Positions 24,201 through 33,593 of a DNA stretch of 64,000 nt are shown here, piece by piece; position 1 is the first letter of the stretch, and every line of letters begins with the position of its first letter. Source of the DNA: Yamagishiella unicocca (lineage: Eukaryota > Chlorophyta > Chlorophyceae > Chlamydomonadales > Volvocaceae). A model generated the notes under the pieces. That model made no database searches. It saw only the letters and a program-made list of their open reading frames with translations, and was not told the origin of the DNA. The stretch is taken from assembly GCA_003116995.1 (NCBI GenBank), contig BDSL01000022.1, positions 744,001-808,000 of the forward strand. Reading direction: 5' to 3'. The position numbers and the translations under genes were made by a program.

Positions 24201-24852
24201 TCTCCCCGCCTTCCCCGCCTACCGCGGCCTCCTGGTGGAGTCCTCCCTGCAGCTGGTCGACCCGCGCACCGGCGAGCCCACCGGCCCCCGCGTCTCCGCC
24301 GTCCCCCTGGGCTCCATCGTCGCCCTCACCGTCCAGCTCTCCTCCCCCGACGAGCTGGGCGCGGTAACCCTCACCCTCATGATGCCCGGCGGCCTGGAGC
24401 CGCTGGATCCCAACATCCTCCCTGGAGCCATCATCAGCTGCGCTTCCGACTGGATAGACAGCGCCTCATGGATTGCGTTCCACAGCCGGCGCTGGTGGGG
24501 CTGGCCCGTCTGCCCGGCGCACCAGACGCGCCCCGAAGCCGTCACCTTCTCCTACGCCGGCCTGGTCGCCGGCTCCTCTTCCGTCACCGTCAAGGCCCTG
24601 GCGGCTAGCGTGGGCACCTTCCTGCTGCCGCCCGTGCGCGCCTCGGTCGATAAGCAGCCGGAGCTCATGGGCATGACGGCGGCGGAGAGCATCACGGTGT
24701 GTGCCGGCTGCAGCGGCCCCACGTATGCGCCGCCGCCGGCCCAGCCGCGGGCCTGCCCCCGGGATTGCGGCGGCAGGGGCGTGTGCGACTTGGCCGCGGG
24801 CGCCTGCTATTGCGACCCGGGCTTCCAGGGCCCCGACTGCAGCAGTGCGTAG
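3237..24852 (+). CDS. Secreted bacterial-type alpha-2-macroglobulin-like protein with C-terminal EGF module
   Basis: Thirty-eight exons join in phase with no stop to give about 2,215 residues. I start at the ATG at 3237 because it opens on a typical signal peptide (LAIIAGLILVLSHSSLVLC); the upstream in-frame GTG is not a plausible eukaryotic start. Macroglobulin (MG) modules follow. Key signatures in order are ADKFVAWVTD (about residue 615), VFDRKLVEPGDTLRV (730), PDYAPGDTPRLL (1100), VYAVDKAVLDL (1265), GPNGLARVNFTAPQNMGSF with VPRFVRVGD (1397-1503, the A2M core), a helical TED-like region (1600-1950), PGGLEPLDP (MG10) and a six-cysteine EGF repeat (2184-2212). Family knowledge: A2M proteins trap proteases when a bait region is cut. 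A secreted protease-inhibitor or matrix role is inferred. The PGGLEPLDP and DRxxxxPGD blocks resemble bacterial rather than animal A2M. No CxEQ thioester was found. Confidence 0.85.
7490..7735 (+). repeat. Dispersed intronic repeat A, copy 1
   Basis: About 245 bp in intron 9 of the A2M-like gene. It contains AACCGGTTTCGCGACACG, CTTAGCCGCCGAAGG, CATGCATCTCGAAACG and CCACTGGTCTTCCTCG. The same order of blocks occurs inverted in ZNHIT2 intron 5 (32480-32750) and shortened at 8098-8240. I see no coding capacity. It is most likely a non-autonomous mobile-element relic. Confidence 0.7.
8098..8240 (+). repeat. Dispersed intronic repeat A, short copy 2
   Basis: This lies in intron 10 of the A2M-like gene and ends just before the acceptor of exon 11. 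It shares TTAGCCGCC, AAACGGTTTTTCC and CATCCACGGGTCTTCCTCG with copies 1 and 3, but lacks the first 100 bp of copy 1. Confidence 0.65.
11457..11573 (+). repeat. CACTCACTCATC-type tandem repeat in A2M intron 17
   Basis: Irregular repeats of CACTCACTC with ATCC or GCCC spacers fill the second half of the intron, up to the acceptor of exon 18. This is a pyrimidine-rich microsatellite. Confidence 0.8.
13776..14026 (+). repeat. 13-bp minisatellite in A2M intron 21
   Basis: About 19 head-to-tail copies of CCTCATCTGAGTG, with C/T variation at one position, lie upstream of exon 22. There are no unique spacers. Confidence 0.9.
14890..15005 (+). repeat. 35-bp tandem repeat, three copies, A2M intron 23
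   Basis: Three near-identical copies of a unit containing GCCGGTGTAGTGTTGTCGC followed by TGCCCCTGGTGCT lie shortly before exon 24. Confidence 0.85.
15311..15724 (+). repeat. 82-bp minisatellite, five copies, A2M intron 24
   Basis: Five units of about 82 bp contain CTGACCCAACCCCACC, GGACCTCGGTGTGCGG and ACAGGTCGTACTTG. Copies alternate between two subtypes (GTGGAACGCAACC versus GCGGACGCAAACG), so the array probably grew by duplicating dimers. Long frames open on both strands here are produced by the repeat. Confidence 0.9.
15909..15952 (+). repeat. 10-bp repeat next to the micro-exon donor
   Basis: Four to five copies of CCTGGATCCC follow immediately after the GTGAG donor of the 18-nt exon 25. 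Confidence 0.8.
18385..19640 (+). repeat. 58-bp minisatellite carrying splice-donor and telomere-like motifs
   Basis: About 21 copies of a 57-59 bp unit begin directly at the donor of exon 30 and fill most of intron 30. Each unit contains GGGAGCAGTGAGTGCGGG, which duplicates the exon 30 end plus its 5' splice site (GGGGAGCA then GTGAGTGCGGG). Each also contains GGGTTTTAGGGTTTAGAGGG, which resembles the algal telomere unit TTTTAGGG. Copies differ by single bases and 1-2 bp indels. Confidence 0.95.
20670..20735 (+). repeat. Telomere-like GGGTTTAGGG cluster in A2M intron 32
   Basis: Repeated GGGTTTAGGGCTCAGGGGG and GGGTTAGGGTTTAGGGC segments start just after the donor of exon 32. They resemble degenerate telomere repeats. 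Confidence 0.75.
22262..22400 (+). repeat. Dispersed intronic repeat B, copy 1
   Basis: This lies in intron 35 of the A2M-like gene. It shares CGCCTCCACAGGTTTGCCGG, CCAGCATGCGCCCACAAA and ACCATGCGCCAACTATCC with 41622-41757 in the PPT gene. The last block also recurs at 50405-50465. Confidence 0.75.
22838..22975 (+). repeat. 27-bp G-rich repeat, five copies, A2M intron 36
   Basis: Five copies of GGGTTAGGGTTTTGGGGTGG plus a short G-run follow the donor of exon 36. The motif is telomere-like and would be expected to form G-quadruplexes on the sense strand. Confidence 0.9.
24145..24852 (+). other. C-terminal MG10-like domain and EGF-like repeat
   Basis: The last exon encodes 235 residues. MMPGGLEPLDPNILPG is the hallmark of the terminal MG domain in bacterial-type A2M. 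It is followed by a Pro-rich spacer and a single EGF-type repeat with cysteine spacing C-x3-C-x5-C-x6-C-x1-C-x8-C, including GGRGVC and GFQGPDC. The stop is at 24850-24852. EGF repeats of this kind are common in algal extracellular proteins and are not a normal part of bacterial A2M. Confidence 0.75.
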
Positions 24853-27119
24853 GTGCGGTAGCTAGGGCAGGCGGGGGGCGAGGCGGGGGGGAGGGGGGGT
24901 GGAGTGCTCGGGGGGCGGGAGAGAGGAAACCGCCGGCGCACCGAGGGGGGAGGGAGGAACGTGTTTAGGGTTTTGTGAAGGTGGGAAGCGCGGCTGACGG
25001 GCGTAAGGCGGGCAGCGAGCGCCCTCGTGGCAGCGCACATGTGGACAGCAAGCAGTGCCAGTGCCCAGGTTGTCGGCCCACGCATTTGTTGTTCCCCGCA
25101 AACTGACGATCGGGAAGCCAGGCCATGTCGTACAGTCCCTGCGCTTCGCGCGTCGACGCGCGACGTCGAGAGGCGGTCAGTGGGCAGCGGTTTGGTGGGT
25201 TTTCCCAGCTTCCTGGTCTGGTCTACGATTTCGTAGGAAGCTCTAGGTGCATTCTTGTACGACACGACACTAATGCCCGGGTGTACGGCACGACAGCGAG
25301 CGGGGACGTGGGGTGCATGGCGGTGAGCAGCAGCAGCGCGTGTCGGGGCTACGCCCCCCCTCCGCCCCGCGATCATTCGTTCGGGTCGCAGTGTTTTTCG
25401 GGTTCATCACTTACTCACCCCCGGTGACATAGCTTCACACAACTTATTTTCCAACTCTCACATAACTTCTTTTTCTTAAACTGTACATACAAGGCGCATC
25501 ATACCAACTCGCACCCCACCGCGGCCCGGACCCTTTTGCCGGGTTCGGCTTGCGAGTGTGTGAGGTGGGGCGGGTGGTGTGGGGTGTGACGTGGAGGGGC
25601 CACGCATCGCGGCCACTTATGAGGGCCCGAAGGACGGCAGCGGCGGGGTGGCGGCACTCGCCCGCATGGATATGGCAGCAGTGGGACGTCATGCTATTTT
25701 GCTGGGCAGCCGGGCAGCAGCAAAAGGCCTGCTGGGCAGTCCGGGCCGGCAGCAGGTCGTGGGTGTCCTCTGGGGGCAGCTATAACCCTACAGCGTGATG
25801 ATGATCTTCTTCCCCCCAACGTACGTGCGCATGGCGCTGGGGCAGGCAGGGCGGGGCAGCAGGGTGGCGTGCGGTGCGCGGCCGGCGGCGGTTTCTTGCT
25901 TGTGGGCGTACGTCTTGTGACAAGGACGCGCTCCACCATGCCGCGGTGGCGTCGGCGGTCTGGTTGTGTAGGCACTACACATGCAGGGTTGCTTCTTCTT
26001 GCTGCAGGGTTAGGGTTTTGGGTTATTGATCGGATGGACGCCAATCAACCAGGAGCAAGGCGAACTTGCGTGGACCGGTACTTCGAACATTTTTCACCGT
26101 CGCCCATCCGTTTGAGGGTGTGTGTATGTGTGCTAATGTGCCGCGCGAGCCAGCAGGACGAACGGGGAAACAGAAGGGATATGAAAGAAAGGTAGTGAGG
26201 ACGTATAGGTAGCGGCTGGGAACGATCGCGTACACTAGTTCAGAAGCGAGGACGCCCGAGCTCGTTTGGTGTCGGGCCGCATGCGTGCGCGTGCTCAAGG
26301 TTAGTTCGAGCCCACCATCGCGCGGCGGTCCCGGCGATGGAGTTACGAACGTACATACGCCTTATTGCGTCTGTACCCCTCGCGCTCGCCGTATTTGCTA
26401 AGGTTGCTTTTCTGTCTTGACAACTTTCAGGACGTGAAGGCTTGGTGGAGGGGTTGGCTTGGTTTGATTCCTGTGACTTTTAAATCCGGATCTATCCGTC
26501 TGGTAGCGCAGCATTAGGGTTGTGCCCGATACGGCACCCACGCTGACGGCGGCGGCCCGCGGGCACCCCACGCTCTTGTCTTGCAAATAATTAGGCATTG
26601 AGATGTCGTCTACTTTGACGATGAGAGGCAGTAGTCCCCCCTGTCCCGCTGATTGATTGATCTATCTCGGTGACCCGCCGTGCAGCACGCAGTTTTGTTC
26701 TATGTCTGGCTGGATGATGACTCGTGAGGGTTCCTCGTTGATTTGTGGCGCATTATTCGTCCCTTTTCGCGTCATGTCGCGCGCTCTGATCGCGTGAAGC
26801 AAGGTGCACTAACTGCTCCATCTGCTGCGCCAAGAAAGCGACCGGCACCATCCGCTCGCCCCTGGTCATTACGTGCTGCTGCTGCTTTTGCAGCGGCTTT
26901 GTTAATGTCATCCTGCGTATTTGTTCATCACGAGGTTCACGGAGGAGGTTTTATACTGTCTGAGAATCAAGGTGGCCTATTTTGGATAAGCTAGCGCCGA
27001 GTCGGGGAATAATAACATGGGCGGGAAACAATATGGGCATGGCAATTTAGTTTCGGGGGGAATTCGTACCGTGCGCGCAGGGTGCGCGTGCATTGATTGG
27101 GGGAGGCGGCTGACGCCCA

Positions 27120-28041
27120 TTTTATCGCCAGCGGGAGTCGACGTACACATCGGTAAGTACGCCCGACCTAGAAATACCGGGGGCGCTGGACTCGGAAAGG
27201 CAGTTCTGCCTTAATGTGGTGCCTCAGGCAGATACATCGGTTTGCTGCAAGCACTGTAAAACCCACCTGAACCTGCCTGAACCCACTGATATTACGGCGC
27301 AAATATACCAGTTGGCCATCAATCTGGCGGGGCCTCCGGGCCCAACATACATCGCAGGGGAGACACACCTCGATCAATGCCAGCCCTCGCCAGCTGAGGA
27401 AGTGACATCCAGTCGGTCGCCTTTACTACTCCCGTAAGGGACAGCTCTTGCGCAACAAGTCGAACATGGGTTGAACGATGTACAGGAGAAGCTTGACGTC
27501 CGTGCAGGCATGGATCGTAGCGTGCCGAACGAGGCGGGAGAGTCGTAGAGGGCCGAAGAAAGGTCGATTCATTCACGTTGGTTGCTTGGTTTGGACGCCG
27601 CCGAGGGCACGCGACTTGGCTTTCTCTCCAGGCGTAACGGAGGTGGATGCCATGGTATCGACGACACAGTTCAACCTTCCAGCATGGCTGCCAGGGGCTT
27701 GCTTCGCGCAACACCGCCCCCGGGTCCACCTACCGGTACCTCCCGCCCCTGCAGTGGCAAGCCAGTAATGGCAACGAGAACAACAATGTCGGCCTGCCCA
27801 GCGGGAAGCCCCTTCTGTGACCCCAAGACGCGGCGGCGGACAGGAAGACCTGCCCGGGCGGTTGTGGATGCGCGAGCAGTTCACAACGGGCACGCAATTG
27901 TCGTTTATTTGGGAGGTACCCGAGCCAGCTCGGCTTGCTTTCCAGCCAATCGCATTACAGCACAAAGAGTTGTCGGGTCGGGGCAGCAGCTGCCCCCTTC
28001 GCACCGCCATGCCTCAATTTCGGTTGGGTGCGTCGTTGTAA
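27120..28041 (+). other. Doubtful coding candidate with CCKHC motif
   Basis: A plus-strand frame from about 27155 to 27437 has a protein-like composition, including LEIPGALDSERQFCLN and VCCKHCKTHLNLPEP. Two later frames, 27560-27700 (GRFIHVGCLVWTPP) and 27840-28041 (MREQFTTGTQLSFIWEV), look similar in style. The CxxC and FIHVGCLVW segments faintly recall extended PHD fingers. I could not connect the pieces with convincing splice sites, so this may be chance or a decayed gene. Confidence 0.22.
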
Positions 28042-28552
28042 CGGAAGTAGTTTGACATGACGGACGCCAGACAGCAAACGAACCACCCAATACCCAACCC
28101 AATGCAAGCCACTGCGTGGACGGCCGTCCTCGGGGCAGCCGACCAATCCGTCACCGCCAAATGACCGGTTCGCTGCACGGCCCTGCCTCACTCGCTCCGA
28201 CTAAGCAACCTGCGCCGCACCGCCACCTGCTCCACACTCGTAGGGTACATTTCGATACCTGTACATACCGGTAGCTCACGCTGGCGCCTCAACCGCCCCC
28301 CACAACGCTCAACCACCCCTGCCGGCGGTAACAAAGGCGGGGTGCATCGCTGCATCCACATCGTGACGCCCTCCCACGTGTGCTGCCAGCCTGCTTGCTA
28401 CTCCCACACGGACCCCACGACGTGTCCGGCACACACGGGTTGGTCCCAACCCAACTGGACCTCGCCGACCGCATGCAATTGGGCACTATATCTAAAAACG
28501 GGATACACCCAACAAGGCGCAGCCGTCATTGGCCGGTGCTGGAGGGTAGCTG

Positions 28553-28710
28553 CCACACCGCTGCCACACCGCTGCCACACCGCTGCCACACCGCTGCCAC
28601 ACCGCTGCCACACCGCTGCCACACCGCTGCCACACCGCTGCCACACCGCTGCCACACCGCTGCCACACCGCTGCCACACCGCTGCCACACCGCTGCCACA
28701 CCGCTGCCAC
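28553..28710 (+). repeat. 11-bp minisatellite (CCGCTGCCACA)n
   Basis: About 14 perfect head-to-tail copies of CCGCTGCCACA lie in the intergenic region. Open frames across it on either strand are products of the repeat. Confidence 0.95.
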
Positions 28711-29171
28711 AGAGAACCTCGCCCACTCCCTTGCCCCACCACCCTCGTCTGCTGGGCCTTACTCGACCCAGTGCACCCTGACTACTATCCGCAGCAGGCC
28801 ACCGACATGTGCTGCCCTCACCGCCACCGACATGTGCTGCCCTCACCGCCACCGACTGCAGCGCCCCTGATGCCCCGACAAGGAGGGGCCATGCCAGCAG
28901 CGGTGACGCGCTTGGACCACCTCCGGCCGCCAGGGCACCCACCGTGGCACCGCACCCATCAACGACCCACCGCGCCTTAAGTGTCTTGTACATTGTCGCA
29001 CCGCCACTGCGCACGGGTCATAGGCGCAACAGGCCCGCCGCGGGCTGGCGGCTCCTGCCGCTGGCTCCGAGGAGGCGCTCGAAATGAGCTCCGCCGCCAC
29101 GGCGACCAGCGGCGGTGCTGTACACCCGGCGCGGATCCGATTCCCTCTCCTCTGGTATTGGTTCAGCACGG

Positions 29172-29905
29172 CTAGGAGGCGGCGGTGAGCGTCGCTGCTG
29201 CCGCGGATGCCTCGGCCCTTACCGGGAAGAACGGCTCGCCTTCTTCTGCACGCTGCGGCCCAGAGTAGAAGTAAGGTTCCTACCCAGGTTTCGCTGCCGA
29301 AGTGGAACAGCTCCCTCCGCCGACGATTGCGCGCGCCGTGTTGGCGCGCGCACGTGCCGCTGCGCATGGACCCACGAGCACTCAGCGGCTGGGAGGCGTC
29401 CCGCCCACCCCCTCTGCGCGGAGGCGCCACGTGTGCCTCATTGCTTGGTGGTGGCAGCTGTGCCCAGGACGCTCCCGTCGGAGAGCGTGGGCGGCGGGGC
29501 TGTTCGCGGCAGGTGACACCGCTCGTCGTACAGCAGCGAGTCCGCCACGTGCTCCTGGTCCTCGTCGTTCTTACGCGCCGCGTATTCCTTCCACCAGCTG
29601 CGCGTCAAGCGGGGCAAGGGGTCCGGAGGTGCCTCACAAGACAGAGGGCCCGGAGGTGTCTCACAGGACAGAGACCATGGCAACACCTTGACGACGGGCC
29701 AAACGGTCATCAACGCCGATTCCCAAAACTTCTGAATTATTCATAAGCTCCCAAAGGCAACGAGGCAGCCGCAAGGGCAAAACGGGGCCTACCTGCTCAG
29801 CGACTTGTCCAGCTGGGCCTGCTTCTCCTCCTCTGAAACTTCGCCTCTAATTGCTCGAAGGACGTAATCCGGCAGAGGAGGCTTTTTGGGGTCCTGCGCA
29901 GCCAT
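29172..29905 (-). CDS. Small acidic protein of unknown function, about 100 residues
   Basis: The exons read 29905-29793, 29597-29520, 29314-29284 and then from 29252 downward. The joined frame starts MAAQDPKKPPLPDYVLRAI and continues through SSWWKEYAARKNDEDQEH, LLYDERELFHFGSETW and RAEEGEPFFP. All four exons stay in phase, and the sequence is compositionally like a real conserved small protein, rich in Glu, Asp and Lys. The end is uncertain. Reading on gives a TAG at 29172 (about 100 residues), but a GTAAGG donor after PFFP at 29223 could lead to another exon. I see no signal peptide or membrane segment, and I do not recognise the family. Its start is 242 bp from the ZNHIT2 start on the other strand, which suggests a shared promoter. 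Confidence 0.6.
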
Positions 29906-30147
29906 CCGAAGTTTATGTTGCCGATGTGTGTCCTACTGAAACGCCCTGCAGGCGGTGACACGCTTCCAATTCAAGCTTTGTAGAGAAGTATATATGACTT
30001 GAACACTTAGGGTTGATTACTGTAAAGTGGCACGGCCGCGACGAAACGACTTCTCATCGACCATCGCACCATCATTAGGCGTCCTCGTACCTTGGCATGG
30101 ACCTTAAACATGGAAAATAACTACGCAAGCATTATAGCTTTGGACGC
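29906..30147. promoter_or_regulatory. Divergent promoter, small acidic gene / ZNHIT2
   Basis: Only 242 bp separate two divergent start codons, and the sequence is AT-richer than either gene. Both 5' UTRs and both promoters must lie within it or overlap. This is inferred from geometry, not from a recognised motif. Confidence 0.45.
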
Positions 30148-32253
30148 ATGGATCCTGCCGAACGCCGCATCGTGTGCAAAGTGTAAGTCTACTGTCGCGC
30201 GGCGCCGCTTTCGACATGATTCCGCTTCTTGCGCTGCGCATACCTTCAAAATGACAGTAATAATAACCATCTATCGCTGCAACATTTCGCCGCGCTGCTG
30301 AATGAACCTCCTCCCGCCGAATCCCTTTGCTTTGTCAGCTGTCTGCGCCAGTACGCGCGCTACACCTGCCCGCGCTGCAACACTGGCTACTGTTCTCTGC
30401 CATGCTACAAGCAGCATGGCGAGAGCTGCACGGAATCCTTCTACAGGTGCGCCCCGCTCCACTGGGTGGGGGCGAGCTGAAGCGCGGGAACACCACAACG
30501 GTCATCTTGTCGTACGACTCCACACCATCCTGGCCCGCTGCCTCGCCATCCTCCTTCCAGGGAGCAAGCGGTGGGGGAGCTACAGGCCGTACGAGCCGGC
30601 GACGACCAGCGGCGGCGCATGATGGACATCCTGAAGCGAGTCCACGACCAGCAGCTGCAGGACGAGGAGCAGCAGCAGCCACTGCTGGACGCCCTGACGG
30701 GGCTGGGGCTTGGCGGGGAAGGCCCCGGTGGAGAGGAGGAGGAGGAGGAGGAGGGCGAGGCGGGGGAGCAGTGGGAGGGGGGCAGCCATGACGGCGATGA
30801 AGATGACGAGGAGGGCGCGGACAGCGGCGGGGAGGACGACGATGGAGGAGGCGGCGGCGCGCGAGGCGGCGATGGCGGCTTGGGGGCTCTCGCGGCACTG
30901 CTGAGCGAGGACACCCTAGGGCGGCTGCTGAGTAAGGTGCGTGTGTGCGGCAGGGGGCGGATTGGGGCAGGGGAGGCGGAAAGCTGAGTGGCGGGGGTTC
31001 GAGGAAGACCCGTGGATGGCGGGGGTGGGGAGGGGTTAAGGATAATCCGCAAATCCACGGCCGACGAAAACAAGGGGGGTGGAGGGGTAAGTTGGGGTTT
31101 CAGTTGGGGCGTACAGTGTGCGCCCTGCAGCTGTCGGTATTTGGGCCCGTAATGCCACGGCACTGGCGCTGGGGCCAACCTATCTTCTTTGGCAGGGCTG
31201 GCACCGTAGCAGCGGTGGGGTCTAGGCCGCAAGCACTGTTATGCCACGCGGCACTGGCGCTGGTGGTGGTGGTGGTGGTGGTGGCGCTGCTGGTGGTGAG
31301 AGGTGCTTCTGAGAGCGCCTGCCCCCCTGGTGCTGAGCTCTCTGTGCCGGTTGGCGTCCCTTACCTCTTCCTCCAGGCCGCAAGCCACGGTCGGGACGAG
31401 TGGGAGGTGGAGGAGGGCGATCTGACGGCGGAGGAGTGGCGAGCCTTCCAGCGGGCGGTGGCGCTGGGCCAGGTGCGGGGGGGGCGGGAGGGGCGGGAGA
31501 GGAGGGTGGGGAGGGGCGGGAGAGGGGGGGGGCGGGAGGGAAGGGGGGGTTTAGGGTTTTAGGGTGGGGAGCCGGAGGGGGGGGGGAGGTTTGCGCCGGA
31601 GGAGTTGGAGGTGAAGGTGGGAGTCGGAGTGCACGTAAGTGGGCAAGGGAAAGGAGGAGGAGCCGGAGGAATAAGGCAAGAGGGGAGGGGTTGTGGCGAT
31701 GGGTGAGTGGGGAAAGTCGCAGGACCAGGCTGACTAAGATACCTACGGTTACCGGGACCCCAACGGTACCTGAAACCCCAACTTGGCCCCAGCAGCTGAA
31801 CGGTGCGGCGGCACGCTGGCGGCCCTGGTGGACCACTGCGGAGGCGAGGGAGCTGACGCTAACGCAGACGGGACAGCGGCGGGTCACCTCGCTGCCGGCG
31901 GAGGCGGAGCCGGCGGAGGCAGCGGAGGCAGTCGCGAGCGGGCGGGGCGCCGACGACGGAGGCGAAGGCGAAGCCGGGCTGCCGCCGCCTCCGTCGGAGC
32001 TCCTGCCGCCGCTGACGTCACTGACGAGCTCGCCGCCGTCGCCGCTGCTGACGTGGCACCTGGTGGAGCTGCTGTACGCCTACTGCCATGTACTGCGGCA
32101 GTACCACGGCAAGTGGGGCCAGGACCCAGGCGGCGCCGCCGCAGCGCTGCTGTGCCTGACGGACGTGCTGGTGGGACCCACGGGTCGGCGGCCGGCGCAC
32201 CGCTCCGCGGCGCAGCCCACGGGGCCGCGGAAGACGGCTTCTGCTGCTGCCGC

Positions 32254-32316
<63 letters not shown>

Positions 32317-33108
32317 GGTGGTGGATGGAGATGAGGAGGACGATGGCGGTGTGTCGGCGTTGCGGCTTCCGCAGTCAGCAGCGGAGGCGTGCCTGCATTG
32401 CGTGGAGAGGGCGTGTGCGCCGCCAGCTGGCACATCCAGGGTAAGGACACACGCACACGGGAGGGGGAGGGGGAGGGGGAGGGGGATTCGAGGAAGACCC
32501 GTGGACGCGAGAAAAAACCGTTTAGGGAAGGCGTTTCGAGATGCATGCTGGAGAACTGGGGTGAGGATACGAAAGACGAAGGTCGTATGTCGACCCTCGG
32601 CGGCTAAGCTGCATCGGCGGCGGCTGGACGGAACGAAGCGAGGACCCCGCGCGACGCAAGGAAACGTGTCGCGAAACCGGTTGGTTTTGGGCGCTAGCTG
32701 GAGAGCACGGGAAGGCGGCGAGCGATGGGAGAACGGACAGCGCGGCACGGTCCCGCCCCGCCCCGATACCGACCATAATGTTGCGGACGACGGGGGAGAG
32801 GAGTCCCGTGGGTCGGCGCCCGAAGGGGGGGCGGCCGGGGCTGCGCGGTTGCCCACAACTACGGTACCCTCCCCCGCTGGGCTCGCCCAAACCCCAGCCT
32901 CCTCACACCCTCACGCGCGCGCGTGCCTCTTGCCACGTGCCCTCTCCCCCCCAGGACCGTTCGTACGCGGTGTCGGTGGTGTACGACGCGGTTACGTTGC
33001 TGGGACACGGGCGCTCTAGTGTGGTGATCGCGCTGGCGGACGCGAGAAGGCTGCTGCTTAGCGCCCTTAACCCCGGGAAGGTGAGTGAGGCCGCCGAGCC
33101 GAGTGGGA

Positions 33109-33140
<32 letters not shown>

Positions 33141-33593
33141 TCTGGTGATGGAAGCGAAGCCGGGGTAGCCGGCAGGGGTAACGGCCAGGCGGCGCTCAGT
33201 ACCGGGCCGCCGTCGAATCCTAAACAGGCGCTACGGCCCTTGTCGCGGTCAGCAGCCGGCGCCAGAGGCGCAAAGGCGGGTGGTGGCGGTGGGGTTGGCG
33301 GCGGTGGGGGCGATGGTTCGGGTTTGAGCAAGGCCGAGAGGGCGCGGCTGGCGGCTGCGGAGCGCAAGCTGTGGTTCTTCCTGGTGTGGGCCAACCAGCT
33401 GCGGCCGGAGCAGTATCAGCAGTGCTGGGAGGCGGTGGCGGCGGAGTGGCAGCTGCAACACGCCTCTGTGGTGGCGGGGGCGGGGCCACCGGGGGCGCCG
33501 GCGGCGCCGGGGTCAAGCTCGGGGCCAAGCTTGGGTCTGAGCCCGGGGCAAGGGGCGGCCGCCTGGCGGCCCGGAGAGATCAGGCTGCGGTAG
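30148..33593 (+). CDS. ZNHIT2: ZNHIT2, HIT-type zinc-finger protein
   Basis: The exons read 30148-30182, 30339-30446, 30561-30936, 31377-31472, 31796-32440 and 32955-33593, giving about 632 residues. The start at 30148 (MDPAERRIVCKVC) is chosen because its splice to exon 2 completes the HIT finger. All eight ligands are present: C10, C13, C22, C25, C30, C34, H38 and C42. Downstream, family blocks follow: SCTESFYR, WRAFQRAVALGQ, a W-x-PWW motif in exon 5, and LLTWHLVELLYAYCHVLR. In animals ZNHIT2 links the R2TP/HSP90 co-chaperone machinery to assembly of the U5 snRNP protein PRPF8; the same job here is inferred. The protein is about 50% longer than animal ZNHIT2 owing to acidic, Gly-rich and poly-Ala inserts. 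Exon 5 has a tandem AGCAG acceptor. A TGTAA poly(A) signal lies about 400 bp past the stop. Confidence 0.88.
32230..32316 (+). repeat. (GCT)n microsatellite encoding poly-Ala in ZNHIT2
   Basis: A nearly pure GCT run in exon 5 encodes about 27 alanines between the LLYAYCHVLR helix and the C-terminal part. It is in frame and uninterrupted, so its length is probably polymorphic. Confidence 0.9.
32480..32750 (-). repeat. Dispersed intronic repeat A, copy 3 (inverted)
   Basis: This lies in ZNHIT2 intron 5, close to the donor. Its reverse complement matches 7490-7735 block by block, including AACCGGTTTCGCGACACG, GCATGCATCTCGAAACG and CCACGGGTCTTCCTCGAA, with scattered substitutions. Confidence 0.75.

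Larger units (their letters stand above)
3237..24852 (+). other. Exon model of the A2M-like gene (38 exons)
   Basis: Exons: 3237-3452, 3736-3801, 3913-4054, 4491-4661, 5020-5123, 5459-5569, 5861-5940, 6338-6505, 6979-7200, 7833-7887, 8249-8515, 8682-8852, 9227-9397, 9749-9823, 10153-10348, 10733-10869, 11112-11336, 11579-11868, 12179-12607, 13004-13121, 13303-13635, 14094-14311, 14547-14688, 15081-15141, 15891-15908, 16156-16297, 16681-16861, 17476-17565, 17819-17933, 18274-18384, 19971-20052, 20466-20660, 20849-21064, 21348-21471, 22024-22153, 22544-22809, 23410-23511, 24145-24852. Every junction was chosen so that phase is kept and family motifs stay intact. The total is 6,648 nt including the stop. 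The least certain joints are the 18-nt exon at 15891 and the exon 31 to 32 junction, where a further exon between 20053 and 20465 cannot be excluded. Intron 8 (donor after 6505) uses GC-AG. Confidence 0.7.
24853..29171. other. Intergenic region between the A2M-like gene and the small minus-strand gene
   Basis: This holds the A2M 3' UTR, AT-richer stretches at 25400-27000 and the 28553-28710 minisatellite. Apart from the doubtful candidate at 27120-28041, I found no frame with domain-like content. A clear TGTAA poly(A) signal close to the A2M stop was not seen. Confidence 0.5.

Noticed and set aside
25694..26044. Minus-strand frame of 116 codons downstream of the A2M gene
   Set aside because: It is Pro/Arg/Cys-rich with no domain-like segments, consistent with chance in GC-rich DNA.
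28398..28781. Long repetitive open frames on both strands
   Set aside because: They are produced by the 11-bp CCGCTGCCACA array. No start context or homology.
33080..33085. GTGAGT inside the last ZNHIT2 exon as a donor
   Set aside because: The frame runs open through it to the stop, and no matching in-phase acceptor is needed. The Gly/Ala-rich text that follows fits the rest of the protein.
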